A stretch of DNA of 64,000 bases from Henricia sp. BOLD:AAB3569 (GCA_037783545.1 JBBELK010000549.1:45754-109753), one strand, 5' to 3'; counted from the first letter of the stretch, positions 11,191 through 25,000 are shown. The notes: generated by a model not told the origin, from the sequence alone. Made by a program: numbers and translations.

Positions 11191-12555
11191 GTGAGTCAAC
11201 GGCCGTACAAATATACACCAGCGCCGCGCAGGGTGTACCAACAGCCACGGTTAGGGGAATAACCACGTAGCCGAGCTCCGCTTTCCCTAAACTCTGAAAT
11301 TTCTCCGTCATTTCCCAGCGAAAATCTGTCAATTTTGCATGACAAGTGCGGAATATATACAGTTTGGAGCATGCAAAATTTGAAGTTGGTTGGAAAATTC
11401 CTTGATTTCCAAATTTGCCGGCATTTGGGACACACTTTGACCTAATTCCCGTCACAATCTGGGGTGAGTCAACGGCCGTACAAATGTACACCAGCGCCGC
11501 GCAGGGTGTACCAACAGCCACGGTTAGGGGAATAACCACGTAGCCGAGCTCCGCTTTCCCTAAACTCTGAAATTTCTCCGTCATTTCCCAGCGAAAATCT
11601 GTCAATTTTGCATGACAAGTGCGGAATATATACAGTTTGGAGCATGCAAAATTTGAAGTTGGTTGGAAAATTCCTTGATTTCCAAATTTGCCGGCATTTG
11701 GGACACACTTTGACCTAATTCCCGTCACAATCTGGGGTGAGTCAACGGCCGTACAAATGTACACCAGCGCCGCGCAGGGTGTACCAACAGCCACGGTTAG
11801 GGGAATAACCACGTAGCCGAGCTCCGCTTTCCCTAAACTCTGAAATTTCTCCGTCATTTCCCAGCGAAAATCTGTCAATTTTGCATGACAAGTGCGGAAT
11901 ATATACAGTTTGGAGCATGCAAAATTTGAAGTTGGTTGGAAAATTCCTTGATTTCCAAATTTGCCGGCATTTGGGACACACTTTGACCTAATTCCCGTCA
12001 CAATCTGGGGTGAGTCAACGGCCGTACAAATGTACACCAGCGCCGCGCAGGGTGTACCAACAGCAACGGTTAGGGGAATAACCACGTAGCCGAGCTCCGC
12101 TTTCCCTAAACTCTGAAATTTATCCGTCATTTCCCAGCGAAAATCTGTCAATTTTGCATGACAAGTGCGGAATATATACAGTTTGGAGCATGCAAAATTT
12201 GAAGTTGGTTGGAAAATTCCTTGATTTCCAAATTTGCCGGCATTTGGGACACACTTTGACCTAATTCCCGTCACAATCTGGGGTGAGTCAACGGCCGTAC
12301 AAATGTACACCAGCGCCGCGCAGGGTGTACCAACAGCCACGGTTAGGGGAATAACCACGTAGCCGAGCTCCGCTTTCCCTAAACTCTGAAATTTCTCCGT
12401 CATTTCCCAGCGAAAATCTGTCAATTTTGCATGACAAGTGCGGAATATATACAGTTTGGAGCATGCAAAATTTAAAGTTGGTTGGAAAAATCCTTAATTT
12501 CCAAATTTGCCGGCATTTGGGACACACTTTGACCTAATTCCCGTCACAATCTGGG
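11191..12555 (+). repeat. Five-monomer HOR, copy 1 (1365 bp)
   Basis: Five units: the first marked by CAAATATACACC near 11211, then class A units, one with TTTATCCGTC near 12120, and a class B unit last with AATTTAAAGTTGG. The following 1365 bp repeat the pattern in almost the same order. The spacing is exactly five times 273 bp. Confidence 0.8.
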
Positions 12556-13920
12556 GTGAGTCAACGGCCGTACAAATATACACCAGCGCCGCGCAGGGTG
12601 TACCAACAGCCACGGTTAGGGGAATAACCACGTAGCCGAGCTCCGCTTTCCCTAAACTCTGAAATTTCTCCGTCATTTCCCAGCGAAAATCTGTCAATTT
12701 TGCATGACAAGTGCGGAATATATACAGTTTGGAGCATGCAAAATTTGAAGTTGGTTGGAAAATTCCTTGATTTCCAAATTTGCCGGCATTTGGGACACAC
12801 TTTGACCTAATTCCCGTCACAATCTGGGGTGAGTCAACGGCCGTACAAATGTACACCAGCGCCGCGCAGGGTGTACCAACAGCCACGGTTAGGGGAATAA
12901 CCACGTAGCCGAGCTCCGCTTTCCCTAAACTCTGAAATTTCTCCGTCATTTCCCAGCGAAAATCTGTCAATTTTGCATGACAAGTGCGGAATATATACAG
13001 TTTGGAGCATGCAAAATTTGAAGTTGGTTGGAAAATTCCTTGATTTCCAAATTTGCCGGCATTTGGGACACACTTTGACCTAATTCCCGTCACAATCTGG
13101 GGTGAGTCAACGGCCGTACAAATGTACACCAGCGCCGCGCAGGGTGTACCAACAGCCACGGTTAGGGGAATAACCACGTAGCCGAGCTCCGCTTTCCCTA
13201 AACTCTGAAATTTATCCGTCATTTCCCAGCGAAAATCTGTCAATTTTGCATGACAAGTGCGGAATATATACAGTTTGGAGCATGCAAAATTTGAAGTTGG
13301 TTGGAAAATTCCTTGATTTCCAAATTTGCCGGCATTTGGGACACACTTTGACCTAATTCCCGTCACAATCTGGGGTGAGTCAACGGCCGTACAAATGTAC
13401 ACCAGCGCCGCGCAGGGTGTACCAACAGCCACGGTTAGGGGAATAACCACGTAGCCGAGCTCCGCTTTCCCTAAACTCTGAAATTTCTCCGTCATTTCCC
13501 AGCGAAAATCTGTCAATTTTGCATGACAAGTGCGGAATATATACAGTTTGGAGCATGCAAAATTTAAAGTTGGTTGGAAAATTCCTTGATTTCCAAATTT
13601 GCCGGCATTTGGGACACACTTTGACCTAATTCCCGTCACAATCTGGGGCGAGTCAACGGCCGTACAAATGTACACCAGCGCCGCGCAGGGTGTACCAACA
13701 GCCACGGTTAGGGGAATAACCACGTAGCCGAGCTCCGCTTTCCCTAAACTCTGAAATTTCTCCGTCATTTCCCAGCGAAAATCTGTCAATTTTGCATGAC
13801 AAGTGCGGAAAATATACAGTTTGGAGCATGCAAAATTTGAAGTTGGTTGGAAAAATCCTTAATTTCCAAATTTGCCGGCATTTGGGACACACTTTGACCT
13901 AATTCCCGTCACAATCTGGG
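12556..13920 (+). repeat. Five-monomer HOR, copy 2 (1365 bp)
   Basis: This is a tandem copy of the preceding five-monomer unit. CAAATATACACC recurs near 12576 and TTTATCCGTC near 13213, and the last unit is class B, here with GCGGAAAATATAC. The TTTATCC variant is in the third unit rather than the fourth, so conversion or unequal exchange has shuffled monomers within the HOR. Confidence 0.8.
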
Positions 13921-14995
13921 GTGAGTCAACGGCCGTACAAATGTACACCAGCGCCGCGCAGGGTATACCAACAGCCACGGTTAGGGGAATAACCACGTAG
14001 CCGAGCTCCGCTTTCCCTAAACTCTGAAATTTCTCCGTCATTTCCCAGCGAAAATCTGTCAATTTTGCATGACAAGTGCGGAATATATACAGTTTGGAGC
14101 ATGCAAAATTTGAAGTTGGTTGGAAAATTCCTTGATTTCCAAATTTGCCGGCATTTGGGACACACTTTGACCTAATTCCCGTCACAATCTGGGGTGAGTC
14201 AACGGCCGTACAAATGTACACCAGCGCCGCGCAGGGTGTACCAACAGCCACGGTTAGGGGAATAACCACGTAGCCGAGCTCCGCTTTCCCTAAACTCTGA
14301 AATTTCTCCGTCATTTCCCAGCGAAAATCTGTCAATTTTGCATGACAAGTGCGGAATATATACAGTTTGGAGCATGCAAAATTTGAAGTTGGTTGGAAAA
14401 TTCCTTGATTTCCAAATTTGCCGGCATTTGGGACACACTTTGACCTAATTCCCGTCACAATCTGGGGTGAGTCAACGGCCGTACAAATGTACACCAGCGC
14501 CGCGCAGGGTGTACCAACAGCCACGGTTAGGGGAATAACCACGTAGCCGAGCTCCGCTTTCCCTAAACTCTGAAATTTCTCCGTCATTTCCCAGCGAAAA
14601 TCTGTCAATTTTGCATGACAAGTGCGGAATATATACAGTTTGGAGCATGCAAAATTTGAAGTTGGTTGGAAAATTCCTTGATTCCAAATTTGCCGGCATT
14701 TGGGACACACTTTGACCTAATTCCCGTCACAATCTGGGGTGAGTCAACGGCCGTACAAATGTACACCAGCGCCGCGCAGGGTGTACCAACAGCCACGGTT
14801 AGGGGAATAACCACGTAGCCGAGCTCCGCTTTCCCTAAACTCTGAAATTTCTCCGTCATTTCCCAGCGAAAATCTGTCAATTTTGCATGACAAGTGCGGA
14901 AAATATACAGTTTGGAGCATGCAAAATTTGAAGTTGGTTGGAAAAATCCTTAATTTCCAAATTTGCCGGCATTTGGGACACACTTTGACCTAATT
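13375..14995 (+). repeat. Long-range duplicated block, copy 2 (partner at 7370-8990)
   Basis: Same ordered variant string as 7370-8990, including the CCTTGATTCC one-base deletion near 14679. Identity ends after about 15.0 kb, where this copy continues with a CAAATATACACC monomer while the other continues with GCGGAAAATATAC monomers. The block overlaps the end of the second five-monomer HOR. Confidence 0.85.
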
Positions 14996-16102
14996 CCCGT
15001 CACAATCTGGGGTGAGTCAACGGCCGTACAAATATACACCAGCGCCGCGCAGGGTGTACCAACAGCCACGGTTAGGGGAATAACCACGTAGCCGAGCTCC
15101 GCTTTCCCTAAACTCTGAAATTTCTCCGTCATTTCCCAGCGAAAATCTGTCAATTTTGCATGACAAGTGCGGAATATATACAGTTTGGAGCATGCAAAAT
15201 TTGAAGTTGGTTGGAAAAATCCTTAATTTCCAAATTTGCCGGCATTTGGGACACACTTTGACCTAATTCCCGTCACAATCTGGGGTGAGTCAACGGCCGT
15301 ACAAATGTACACCAGCGCCGCGCAGGGTGTACCAACAGCCACGGTTAGGGGAATAACCACGTAGCCGAGCTCCGCTTTCCCTAAACTCTGAAATTTCTCC
15401 GTCATTTCCCAGCGAAAATCTGTCAATTTTGCATGACAAGTGCGGAATATATACAGTTTGGAGCATGCAAAATTTGAAGTTGGTTGGAAAAATCCTTAAT
15501 TTCCAAATTTGCCGGCATTTGGGACACACTTTGACCTAATTCCCGTCACAATCTGGGGCGAGTCAACGGCCGTACAAATGTACACCAGCGACGCGCAGGG
15601 TGTACCAACAGCCACGGTTAGGGGAATAACCACGTAGCCGAGCTCCGCTTTCCCTAAACTCTGAAATTTCTCCGTCATTTCCCAGCGAAAATCTGTCAAT
15701 TTTGCATGACAAGTGCGGATATATACAGTTTGGAGCATGCAAAATTTGAAGTTGGTTGGAAAAATCCTTAATTTCCAAATTTGCCGTCATTTGGGACACA
15801 CTTTGACCTAATTCCCGTCACAATCTGGGGTGAGTCAACGGCCGTACAAATGTACACCAGCGCCGCGCAGGGTGTACCAACAGCCACGGTTAGGGGAATA
15901 ACCACGTAGCCGAGCTCCGCTTTCCCTAAACTCTGAAATTTCTCCGTCATTTCCCAGCGAAAATCTGTCAATTTTGCATGACAAGTGCGGAATATATACA
16001 GTTTGGAGCATGCAAAATTTGAAGTTGGTTGGAAAAATCCTTAATTTCCAAATTTGCCGGCATTTGGGACACACTTTGACCTAATTCCCGTCACAATCTG
16101 GG

Positions 16103-17466
16103 GCGAGTCAACGGCCGTACAAATGTACACCAGCGCCGCGCAGGGTGTACCAACAGCCACGGTTAGGGGAATAACCACGTAGCCGAGCTCCGCTTTCCCT
16201 AAACTCTGAAATTTCTCCGTCATTTCCCAGCGAAAATCTGTCAATTTTGCATGACAAGTGCGGAATATATACAGTTTGGAGCATGCAAAATTTGAAGTTG
16301 GTTGGAAAATTCCTTGATTTCCAAATTTGCCGGCATTTGGGACACACTTTGACCTAATTCCCGTCACAATCTGGGGTGAGTCAACGGCCGTACAAATGTA
16401 CACCAGCGACGCGCAGGGTGTACCAACAGCCACGGTTAGGGGAATAACCACGTAGCCGAGCTCCGCTTTCCCTAAACTCTGAAATTTCTCCGTCATTTCC
16501 CAGCGAAAATCTGTCAATTTTGCATGACAAGTGCGGAATATATACAGTTTGGAGCATGCAAAATTTGAAGTTGGTTGGAAAAATCCTTAATTTCCAAATT
16601 TGCCGGCATTTGGGACACACTTTGACCTAATTCCCGTCACAATCTGGGGTGAGTCAACGGCCGTACAAATGTACACCAGCGCCGCGCAGGGTGTACCAAC
16701 AGCCACGGTTAGGGGAATAACCACGTAGCCGAGCTCCGCTTTCCCTAAACTCTGAAATTTCTCAATCATTTCCCAGCGAAAATCTGTCAATTTTGCATGA
16801 CAAGTGCGGAATATATACAGTTTGGAGCATGCAACATTTGAAGTTGGTTGGAAAAATCCTTGATTTCCAAATTTGCCGGCATTTGGGACACACTTTGACC
16901 TAATTCCCGTCACAATCTGGGGCGAGTCAACGGCCGTACAAATGTACACCAGCGCCGCGCAGGGTATACCAACAGCCACGGTTAGGGGAATAACCACGTA
17001 GCCGAGCTCCGCTTTCCCTAAACTCTGAAATTTCTCCGTCATTTCCCAGCGAAAATCTGTCAATTTTGCATGACAAGTGCGGAATATATACAGTTTGGAG
17101 CATGCAAAATTTGAATTGGTTGGAAAAATCCTTAATTTCCAAATTTGCCGGCATTTGGGACACACTTTGACCTAATTCCCGTCACAATCTGGGGCGAGTC
17201 AACGGCCGTACAAATGTACACCAGCGCCGCGCAGGGTGTACCAACAGCCACGGTTAGGGGAATAACCACGTAGCCGAGCTCCGCTTTCCCTAAACTCTGA
17301 AATTTTTCCGTCATTTCCCAGCGAAAATCTGTCAATTTTGCATGACAAGTGCGGAATATATACAGTTTGGAGCATGCAAAATTTGAAGTTGGTTGGAAAA
17401 ATCCTTAATTTCCAAATTTGCCGGCATTTGGGACACACTTTGACCTAATTCCCGTCACAATCTGGG
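16103..17466 (+). repeat. Five-monomer HOR of a second type, copy 1 (1364 bp)
   Basis: Five units carry ordered markers: GGGGCGAG with class A; CAGCGACGCG (near 16407); TCTCAATCATT (near 16762) with GCATGCAACATTTG; GGGTATACC (near 16962); and GAAATTTTTCC (near 17300). The next 1364 bp repeat all of them in order. One base is missing in this copy near 17112 (TTTGAATTGG). Confidence 0.85.
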
Positions 17467-18829
17467 GCGAGTCAACGGCCGTACAAATGTACACCAGCGC
17501 CGCGCAGGGTGTACCAACAGCCACGGTTAGGGGAATAACCACGTAGCCGAGCTCCGCTTTCCCTAAACTCTGAAATTTCTCCGTCATTTCCCAGCGAAAA
17601 TCTGTCAATTTTGCATGACAAGTGCGGAATATATACAGTTTGGAGCATGCAAAATTTGAAGTTGGTTGGAAAATTCCTTGATTTCCAAATTTGCCGGCAT
17701 TTGGGACACACTTTGACCTAATTCCCGTCACAATCTGGGGTGAGTCAACGGCCGTACAAATGTACACCAGCGACGCGCAGGGTGTACCAACAGCCACGGT
17801 TAGGGGAATAACCACGTAGCCGAGCTCCGCTTTCCCTAAACTCTGAAATTTCTCCGTCATTTCCCAGCGAAAATCTGTCAATTTTGCATGACAAGTGCGG
17901 AATATATACAGTTTGGAGCATGCAAAATTTGAAGTTGGTTGGAAAAATCCTTAATTTCCAAATTTGCCGGCATTTGGGACACACTTTGACCTAATTCCCG
18001 TCACAATCTGGGGTGAGTCAACGGCCGTACAAATGTACACCAGCGCCGCGCAGGGTGTACCAACAGCCACGGTTAGGGGAATAACCACGTAGCCGAGCTC
18101 CGCTTTCCCTAAACTCTGAAATTTATCAATCATTTCCCAGCGAAAATCTGTCAATTTTGCATGACAAGTGCGGAATATATACAGTTTGGAGCATGCAACA
18201 TTTGAAGTTGGTTGGAAAATTCCTTGATTTCCAAATTTGCCGGCATTTGGGACACACTTTGACCTAATTCCCGTCACAATCTGGGGCGAGTCAACGGCCG
18301 TACAAATGTACACCAGCGCCGCGCAGGGTATACCAACAGCCACGGTTAGGGGAATAACCACGTAGCCGAGCTCCGCTTTCCCTAAACTCTGAAATTTCTC
18401 CGTCATTTCCCAGCGAAAATCTGTCAATTTTGCATGACAAGTGCGGAATATATACAGTTTGGAGCATGCAAAATTTGAAATTGGTTGGAAAAATCCTTAA
18501 TTTCCAAATTTGCCGGCATTTGGGACACACTTTGACCTAATTCCCGTCACAATCTGGGGCGAGTCAACGGCCGTACAAATGTACACCAGCGCCGCGCAGG
18601 GTGTACCAACAGCCACGGTTAGGGGAATAACCACGTAGCCGAGCTCCGCTTTCCCTAAACTCTGAAATTTTTCCGTCATTTCCAGCGAAAATCTGTCAAT
18701 TTTGCATGACAAGTGCGGAATATATACAGTTTGGAGCATGCAAAATTTGAAGTTGGTTGGAAAAATCCTTAATTTCCAAATTTGCCGGCATTTGGGACAC
18801 ACTTGACCTAATTCCCGTCACAATCTGGG
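17467..18829 (+). repeat. Five-monomer HOR of a second type, copy 2
   Basis: The markers of 16103-17466 recur at a 1364-bp offset: CAGCGACGCG near 17771, ATCAATCATT near 18126, GCATGCAACATTTG, GGGTATACC near 18326 and GAAATTTTTCC near 18666. The last unit has its own one-base losses (ATTTCCAGCG, and CACACTTGACC near 18801). Relatives of the middle monomers reappear near 20770-21330, about eleven monomers on. Confidence 0.85.
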
Positions 18830-19647
18830 GTGAGTCAACGGCCGTACAAATGTACACCAGCGCCGCGCAGGGTGTACCAACAGCCACGGTTAGGGGAATA
18901 ACCACGTAGCCGAGCTCCGCTTTCCCTAAACTCTGAAATTTCTCCGTCATTTCCCAGCGAAAATCTGTCAATTTTGCATGACAAGTGCGGAATATATACA
19001 GTTTGGAGCATGCAAAATTTGAAGTTGGTTGGAAAAATCCTTAATTTCCAATTTGCCGGCATTTGGGACACACTTTGACCTAATTCCCGTCACAATCTGG
19101 GGCGAGTCAACGGCCGTACAAATGTACACCAGCGCCGCGCAGGGTGTACCAACAGCCACGGTTAGGGGAATAACCACGTAGCCGAGCTCCGCTTTCCCTA
19201 AACTCTGAAATTTCTCCGTCATTTCCTAGCGAAAATCTGTCAATTTTGCATGACAAGTGCGGAATATATACAGTTTGGAGCATGCAAAATTTGAAGTTGG
19301 TTGGAAAATTCCTTGATTTCCAAATTTGCCGGCATTTGGGACACACTTTGACCTAATTCCCGTAACAATCTGGGGTGAGTCAACGGCCGTACAAATGTAC
19401 ACCAGCGCCGCGCAGGGTGTACCAACAGCCACGGTTAAGGGAATAACCACGTAGCCGAGCTCCACTTTCCCTAAACTCTGAAATTTCTCCGTCATTTCCC
19501 AGCGAAAATCTGTCAATTTTGCATGACAAGTGCGGAATATATACAGTTTGGAGCATGCAAAATTTGAAATTGGTTGGAAAAATCCTTAATTTCCAAATTT
19601 GCCGGCATTTGGGACACACTTTGACCTAATTCCCGTCACAATCTGGG
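18559..19647 (+). repeat. Four-monomer HOR, copy 1 (about 1.09 kb)
   Basis: Four units alternate GGGGCGAG and GGGGTGAG starts. Unit 1 has TTTTTCC, unit 3 has TTTCCTAGCG and ends in CCCGTAACAATC, and unit 4 has GAGCTCCACTTT. The set repeats immediately downstream. It recurs in noisier form at about 25.4-26.5 kb and 28.65-29.74 kb, so this four-unit repeat was a main local amplification unit. Confidence 0.75.
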
Positions 19648-20738
19648 GCGAGTCAACGGCCGTACAAATGTACACCAGCGCCGCGCAGGGTGTACCAACA
19701 GCCACGGTTAGGGAATAACCACGTAGCCGAGCTCCGCTTTCCCTAAACTCTGAAATTTTTCCGTCATTTCCCAGCGAAAATCTGTCAATTTTGCATGACA
19801 AGTGCGGAATATATACAGTTTGGAGCATGCAAAATTTGAAGTTGGTTGGAAAAATCCTTAATTTCCAAATTTGCCGGCATTTGGGACACACTTTGACCTA
19901 ATTCCCGTCACAATCTGGGGTGAGTCAACGGCCGTACAAATGTACACCAGCGCCGCGCAGGGTGTACCAACAGCCACGGTTAGGGGAATAACCACGTAGC
20001 CGAGCTCCGCTTTCCCTAAACTCTGAAATTTCTCCGTCATTTCCCAGCGAAAATCTGTCAATTTTGCATGACAAGTGCGGAATATATACAGTTTGGAGCA
20101 TGCAAAATTTGAAGTTGGTTGGAAAAATCCTTAATTTCCAAATTTGCCGGCATTTGGGACACACTTTGACCTAATTCCCGTCACAATCTGGGGCGAGTCA
20201 ACGGCCGTACAAATGTACACCAGCGCCGCGCAGGGTGTACCAACAGCCACGGTTAGGGGAATAACCACGTAGCCGAGCTCCGCTTTCCCTAAACTCTGAA
20301 ATTTCTCCGTCATTTCCTAGCGAAAATCTGTCAATTTTGCATGACAAGTGCGGAATATATACAGTTTGGAGCATGCAAAATTTGAAGTTGGTTGGAAAAT
20401 TCCTTGATTTCCAAATTTGCCGGCATTTGGGACACACTTTGACCTAATTCCCGTAACAATCTGGGGTGAGTCAACGGCCGTACAAATGTACACCAGCGCC
20501 GCGCAGGGTGTACCAACAGCCACGGTTAGGGGAATAACCACGTAGCCGAGCTCCACTTTCCCTAAACTCTGAAATTTCTCCGTCATTTCCCAGCGAAAAT
20601 CTGTCAATTTTGCATGACAAGTGCGGAATATATACAGTTTGGAGCATGCAAAATTTGAAGTTGGTTGGAAAATTCCTTGATTTCCAAATTTGCCGGCATT
20701 TGGGACACACTTTGACCTAATTCCCGTCACAATCTGGG
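19648..20738 (+). repeat. Four-monomer HOR, copy 2
   Basis: Tandem copy of the previous unit: GGGGCGAG with TTTTTCC, GGGGTGAG, GGGGCGAG with TTTCCTAGCG and CCCGTAACAATC (near 20451), then GAGCTCCACTTT (near 20552). The offset between matching third units is 1091 bp. Confidence 0.75.
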
Positions 20739-21825
20739 GTGAGTCAACGGCCGTACAAATGTACACCAGCGACGCGCAGGGTGTACCAACAGCCACGGTT
20801 AGGGGAATAACCACGTAGCCGAGCTCCGCTTTCCCTAAACTCTGAATTTCTCCGTCATTTCCCAGCGAAAATCTGTCAATTTTGCATGACAAGTGCGGAA
20901 TATATACAGTTTGGAGCATGCAAAATTTGAAGTTGGTTGGACAAATCCTTAATTTCCAAATTTGCCGGCATTTGGGACACACTTTGACCTAATTCCCGTC
21001 ACAATCTGGGGTGAGTCAACGGCCGTACAAATGTACACCAGCGCCGCGCAGGGTGTACCAACAGCCACGGTTAGGGGAATAACCACGTAGCCGAGCTCCG
21101 CTTTCCCTAAACTCTGAAATTTATCATCATTTCCAGCGAAAATCTGTCAATTTTGCATGACAAGTGCGGAATATATACAGTTTGGAGCATGCAACATTTG
21201 AAGTTGGTTGGAAAATTCCTTGATTTCCAAATTTGCCGGCATTTGGGACACACTTTGACCTAATTCCCGTCACAATCTGGGGCGAGTCAACGGCCGTACA
21301 AATGTACACCAGCGCCGCGCAGGGTATACCAACAGCCACGGTTAGGGGAATAACCACGTAGCCGAGCTCCGCTTTCCCTAAACTCTGAAATTTCTCCGTC
21401 ATTTCCCAGCGAAAATCTGTCAATTTTGCATGACAAGTGCGGAATATATACAGTTTGGAGCATGCAAAATTGAAATTGGTTGGAAAAATCCTTAATTTCC
21501 AAATTTGCCGGCATTTGGGACACACTTTGACCTAATTCCCGTCACAATCTGGGGCGAGTCAACGGCCGTACAAATGTACACCAGCGCCGCGCAGGGTGTA
21601 CCAACAGCCACGGTTAGGGGAATAACCACGTAGCCGAGCTCCGCTTTCCCTAAACTCTGAAATTTCTCCGTCATTTCCTAGCGAAAATCTGTCAATTTTG
21701 CATGACAAGTGCGGAATATATACAGTTTGGAGCATGCAAAATTTGAAATTGGTTGGAAAAATCCTTAATTTCCAAATTTGCCGGCATTTGGGACACACTT
21801 TGACCTAATTCCCGTCACAATCTGG

Positions 21826-22084
21826 GGCGAGTCAACGGCCGTACAAATGTACCGCGCAGGGTGTACCAACAGCCACGGTTAGGGGAATAACCACGTAGCC
21901 GAGCTCCGCTTTCCCTAAACTCTGAAATTTTTCGTCATTTCCCAGCGAAATCTGTCAATTTTGCATGACAAGTGCGGAATATATACAGTTTGGAGCATGC
22001 AAAATTTGAAGTTGGTTGGAAAAATCCTTAATTCAAATTTGCCGGCATTTGGGACACACTTTGACCTAATTCCCGTCACAATCT
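21826..22084 (+). repeat. Shortened monomer with an 8-bp deletion
   Basis: The sequence reads GTACAAATGTACCGCGCAGG near 21841, where the consensus has eight more bases between GTAC and CGCGCAGG. The deletion removes the GC-rich loop side of the GTACACC hairpin. It marks the start of the indel-dense segment. Confidence 0.7.
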
Positions 22085-25000
22085 GGGTGAGTCAACGGCC
22101 GTACAAATGTACACCAGCGCCGCGCAGGGTGTACCAACAGCCACGGTTAGGGGAATAACCACGTAGCCGAGCTCCGCTTTCCCTAAACTCTGAAATTTTT
22201 CCGTCATTTCCCAGCGAAAATCTGTCAATTTTGCATGACAGTGCGGAATATATACAGTTTGGAGCATGCCAAAATTGAAGTTGGTTGGAAAAATCCTTAA
22301 TTTCCACAATTTGCCGGCATTTGGGACACACTTTGACCTAATTCCCCGTCACAATCTGGGGTGAGTCAACGGCCGTACAAATGTACACCAGCGCCGCGCA
22401 GGGTGTACCACAGCCACGGTTAGGGACTAACCACCGTAGCCGAGCTCCGCTTTCCCTAAACTCTGAAATTTCTCCGTCATTTCCCAGCGAAAATCTGTCA
22501 ATTTTGCATGACAAGTGCGGAATATATACAGTTTGGAGCATGCAAAATTTGAAGTTGGTTGGAAAATCCTTAATTTCCAAATTTGCCGGCATTTGGACAC
22601 ACTTTGACCTAATTCCCGTCACAATCTGGGGTGAGTCAACGGCCGTACAAATGTACACCAGCGCCGCGCAGGGTGTACCAACAGCCACGGTTAGGGGAAT
22701 AACCACGTAGCCGAGCTCCGCTTTCCCTAAACTCTGAAATTTCTTCCGTCATTTCCAGCGAAAATCTGTCAATTTTGCATGACAAGTGCGGAATATATAC
22801 AGTTTGGAGCATGCAAAAATTTGAAGTTGGTTGGAAAAATCCTTAATTTCCAAATTTGCCGGCATTTGGGACACACTTTGACCTAATTCCCGTCACAATC
22901 TGGGGTGAGTCAACGGCCGTACAAATGTACACCAGCGCCGCGCAGGGTGTACCAACAGCCCACGGTTAGGGGAATAACCACGTAGCCGAGCTCGCTTTCC
23001 CTAAACTCTGAAATTTCTCCGTCATTTCCCAGCGAAAATCTGTCAATTTTGCATGACAAGTGCGGAATATATACAGTTTGGAGCATGCAAAATTTGAAGT
23101 TGGTTGGAAAAATCCTTAATTTCCAAATTTGCCGGCATTTGGGACACACTTTGACCTAATTCCCGTCACAATCTGGGGGGAGTCAACGGCCGTACAAATG
23201 TACACCAGCGCCGCGCAGGGTGTACCAACAGCCACGGTTAGGGGAATAACCACGTAGCCGAGCTCCGCTTTCCCTAAACTCTGAAATTTCTCCGTCATTT
23301 CCTCAGCGAAAATCTGTCAATTTTGCACTGACAAGTGCGGAATATATACAGTTTGGAGCATGCAAAATTTGAAATTGGTTGGAAAAATCCTTAATTTCCA
23401 AATTTGCCGGCATTTTGGGACACACTTTGAACCTAATTCCCGTCACAATCTGGGGCGAGTCAACGGCCGTACAAATGTACACCAGCGCCGCGCAGGGTGT
23501 ACCAACAGCCACGGTTAGGGGAATAACCACGTAGCCGAGCTCCGCTTTCCCTAAACTCTGAATTTTTCTCCGTCATTTTCCAGCGAAAATCTGTCAATTT
23601 TGCATGACAAGTGCGGAATATATACAGTTTGGAGCATGCAAAATTTGAAGTTGGTTGGAAAATCCTTAATTCCAAATTTGCCGGCATTTGGGACACACTT
23701 TGACCTAATTCCCGTCACAATCTGGGGTGAGTCAACGGCCGTACAAATGTACACCAGCGCCGCGCAGGGTGTACCAACAGCCACGGTTAGGGGAATAACC
23801 ACGTAGCCGAGCTCCGCTTTCCCTAACTCTGAAATTTTTCCGTCATTTCCCAGCGAAAATCTGTTCAATTTTGCATGACAAGTGCGGAATATATACAGTT
23901 TGGAGCATGCAAAATTTGAAGTTGGTTGGAAAAATCCTTAATTTCCAAATTTGCCGGCATTTGGGACACACTTTGACCTAATTCCCGTCACAATCTGGGT
24001 TGAGTCAACGGCCGTACAAATGTACACCAGCGCCGCGCAGGGTGTACCAACAGCCACGGTTAGGGGAATAACCACGTAGCCGAGCTCCGCTTTCCCTAAA
24101 CTCTGAAATTTCTCCGTCATTTCCAGCGAAAATCTGTCAATTTTGCATGACAAGTGCGGAATATATACAGTTTGGAGCATGCAAATTTGAAGTTGGTTGG
24201 AAAAATCCTTAATTTCCAAATTTGCCGGCATTTGGGACACACTTTGACCTAATTCCCGTCACAATCTGGGGTGAGTCAACGGCCGTACAAATGTACACCA
24301 GCGCCGCGCAGGGTGTACCAACAGCCACGGTTAGGGGAATAACCACGTAGCCGAGCTCCGCTTTCCCTAAACTCTGAAATTTTTCCGTCATTTCCCAGCG
24401 AAAATCTGTCAATTTTGCATGACAAGTGCGGAATATATACAGTTTGGAGTGCATGCAAAATTTGAAGTTGGTTGGAAAAATCCTTAATTTCCAATTTGCC
24501 GGCATTTGGGACACACTTTGACCTAATTCCCGTCACAATCTGGGGTGAGTCAACGGCCGTACAAATGTACACCAGCGCCGCGCAGGGTGTACCAACAGCC
24601 ACGGTTAGGGGAATAACCACGTAGCCCGAGCTCCGCTTTCCCTAAACTCTGAAATTTCGCCGTCATTTCCCAGCGAAAATCTGTCAATTTTGCATGACAA
24701 GTGCGGGAATATATACAGTTTGGAGCATGCAAAATTTGAAGTTGGTTGGAAAAATCCTTAATTTCCAAATTTGCCGGCATTTGGGACACACTTTGACCTA
24801 ATTCCCGTCACAATTCTGGGGCGAGTCAACGGCCGTACAAATGTACACCAGCGCCGCGCAGGGTGTACCAACAGCCACGGTTAGGGGAATAACCACGTAG
24901 CCGAGCTCCGCTTTCCCTAAACTCTGAAATTTCTCCGTCATTTCCCTAGCGAAAATCTGTCAATTTTGCATGACAAGTGCGGAATATATACAGTTTGGAG

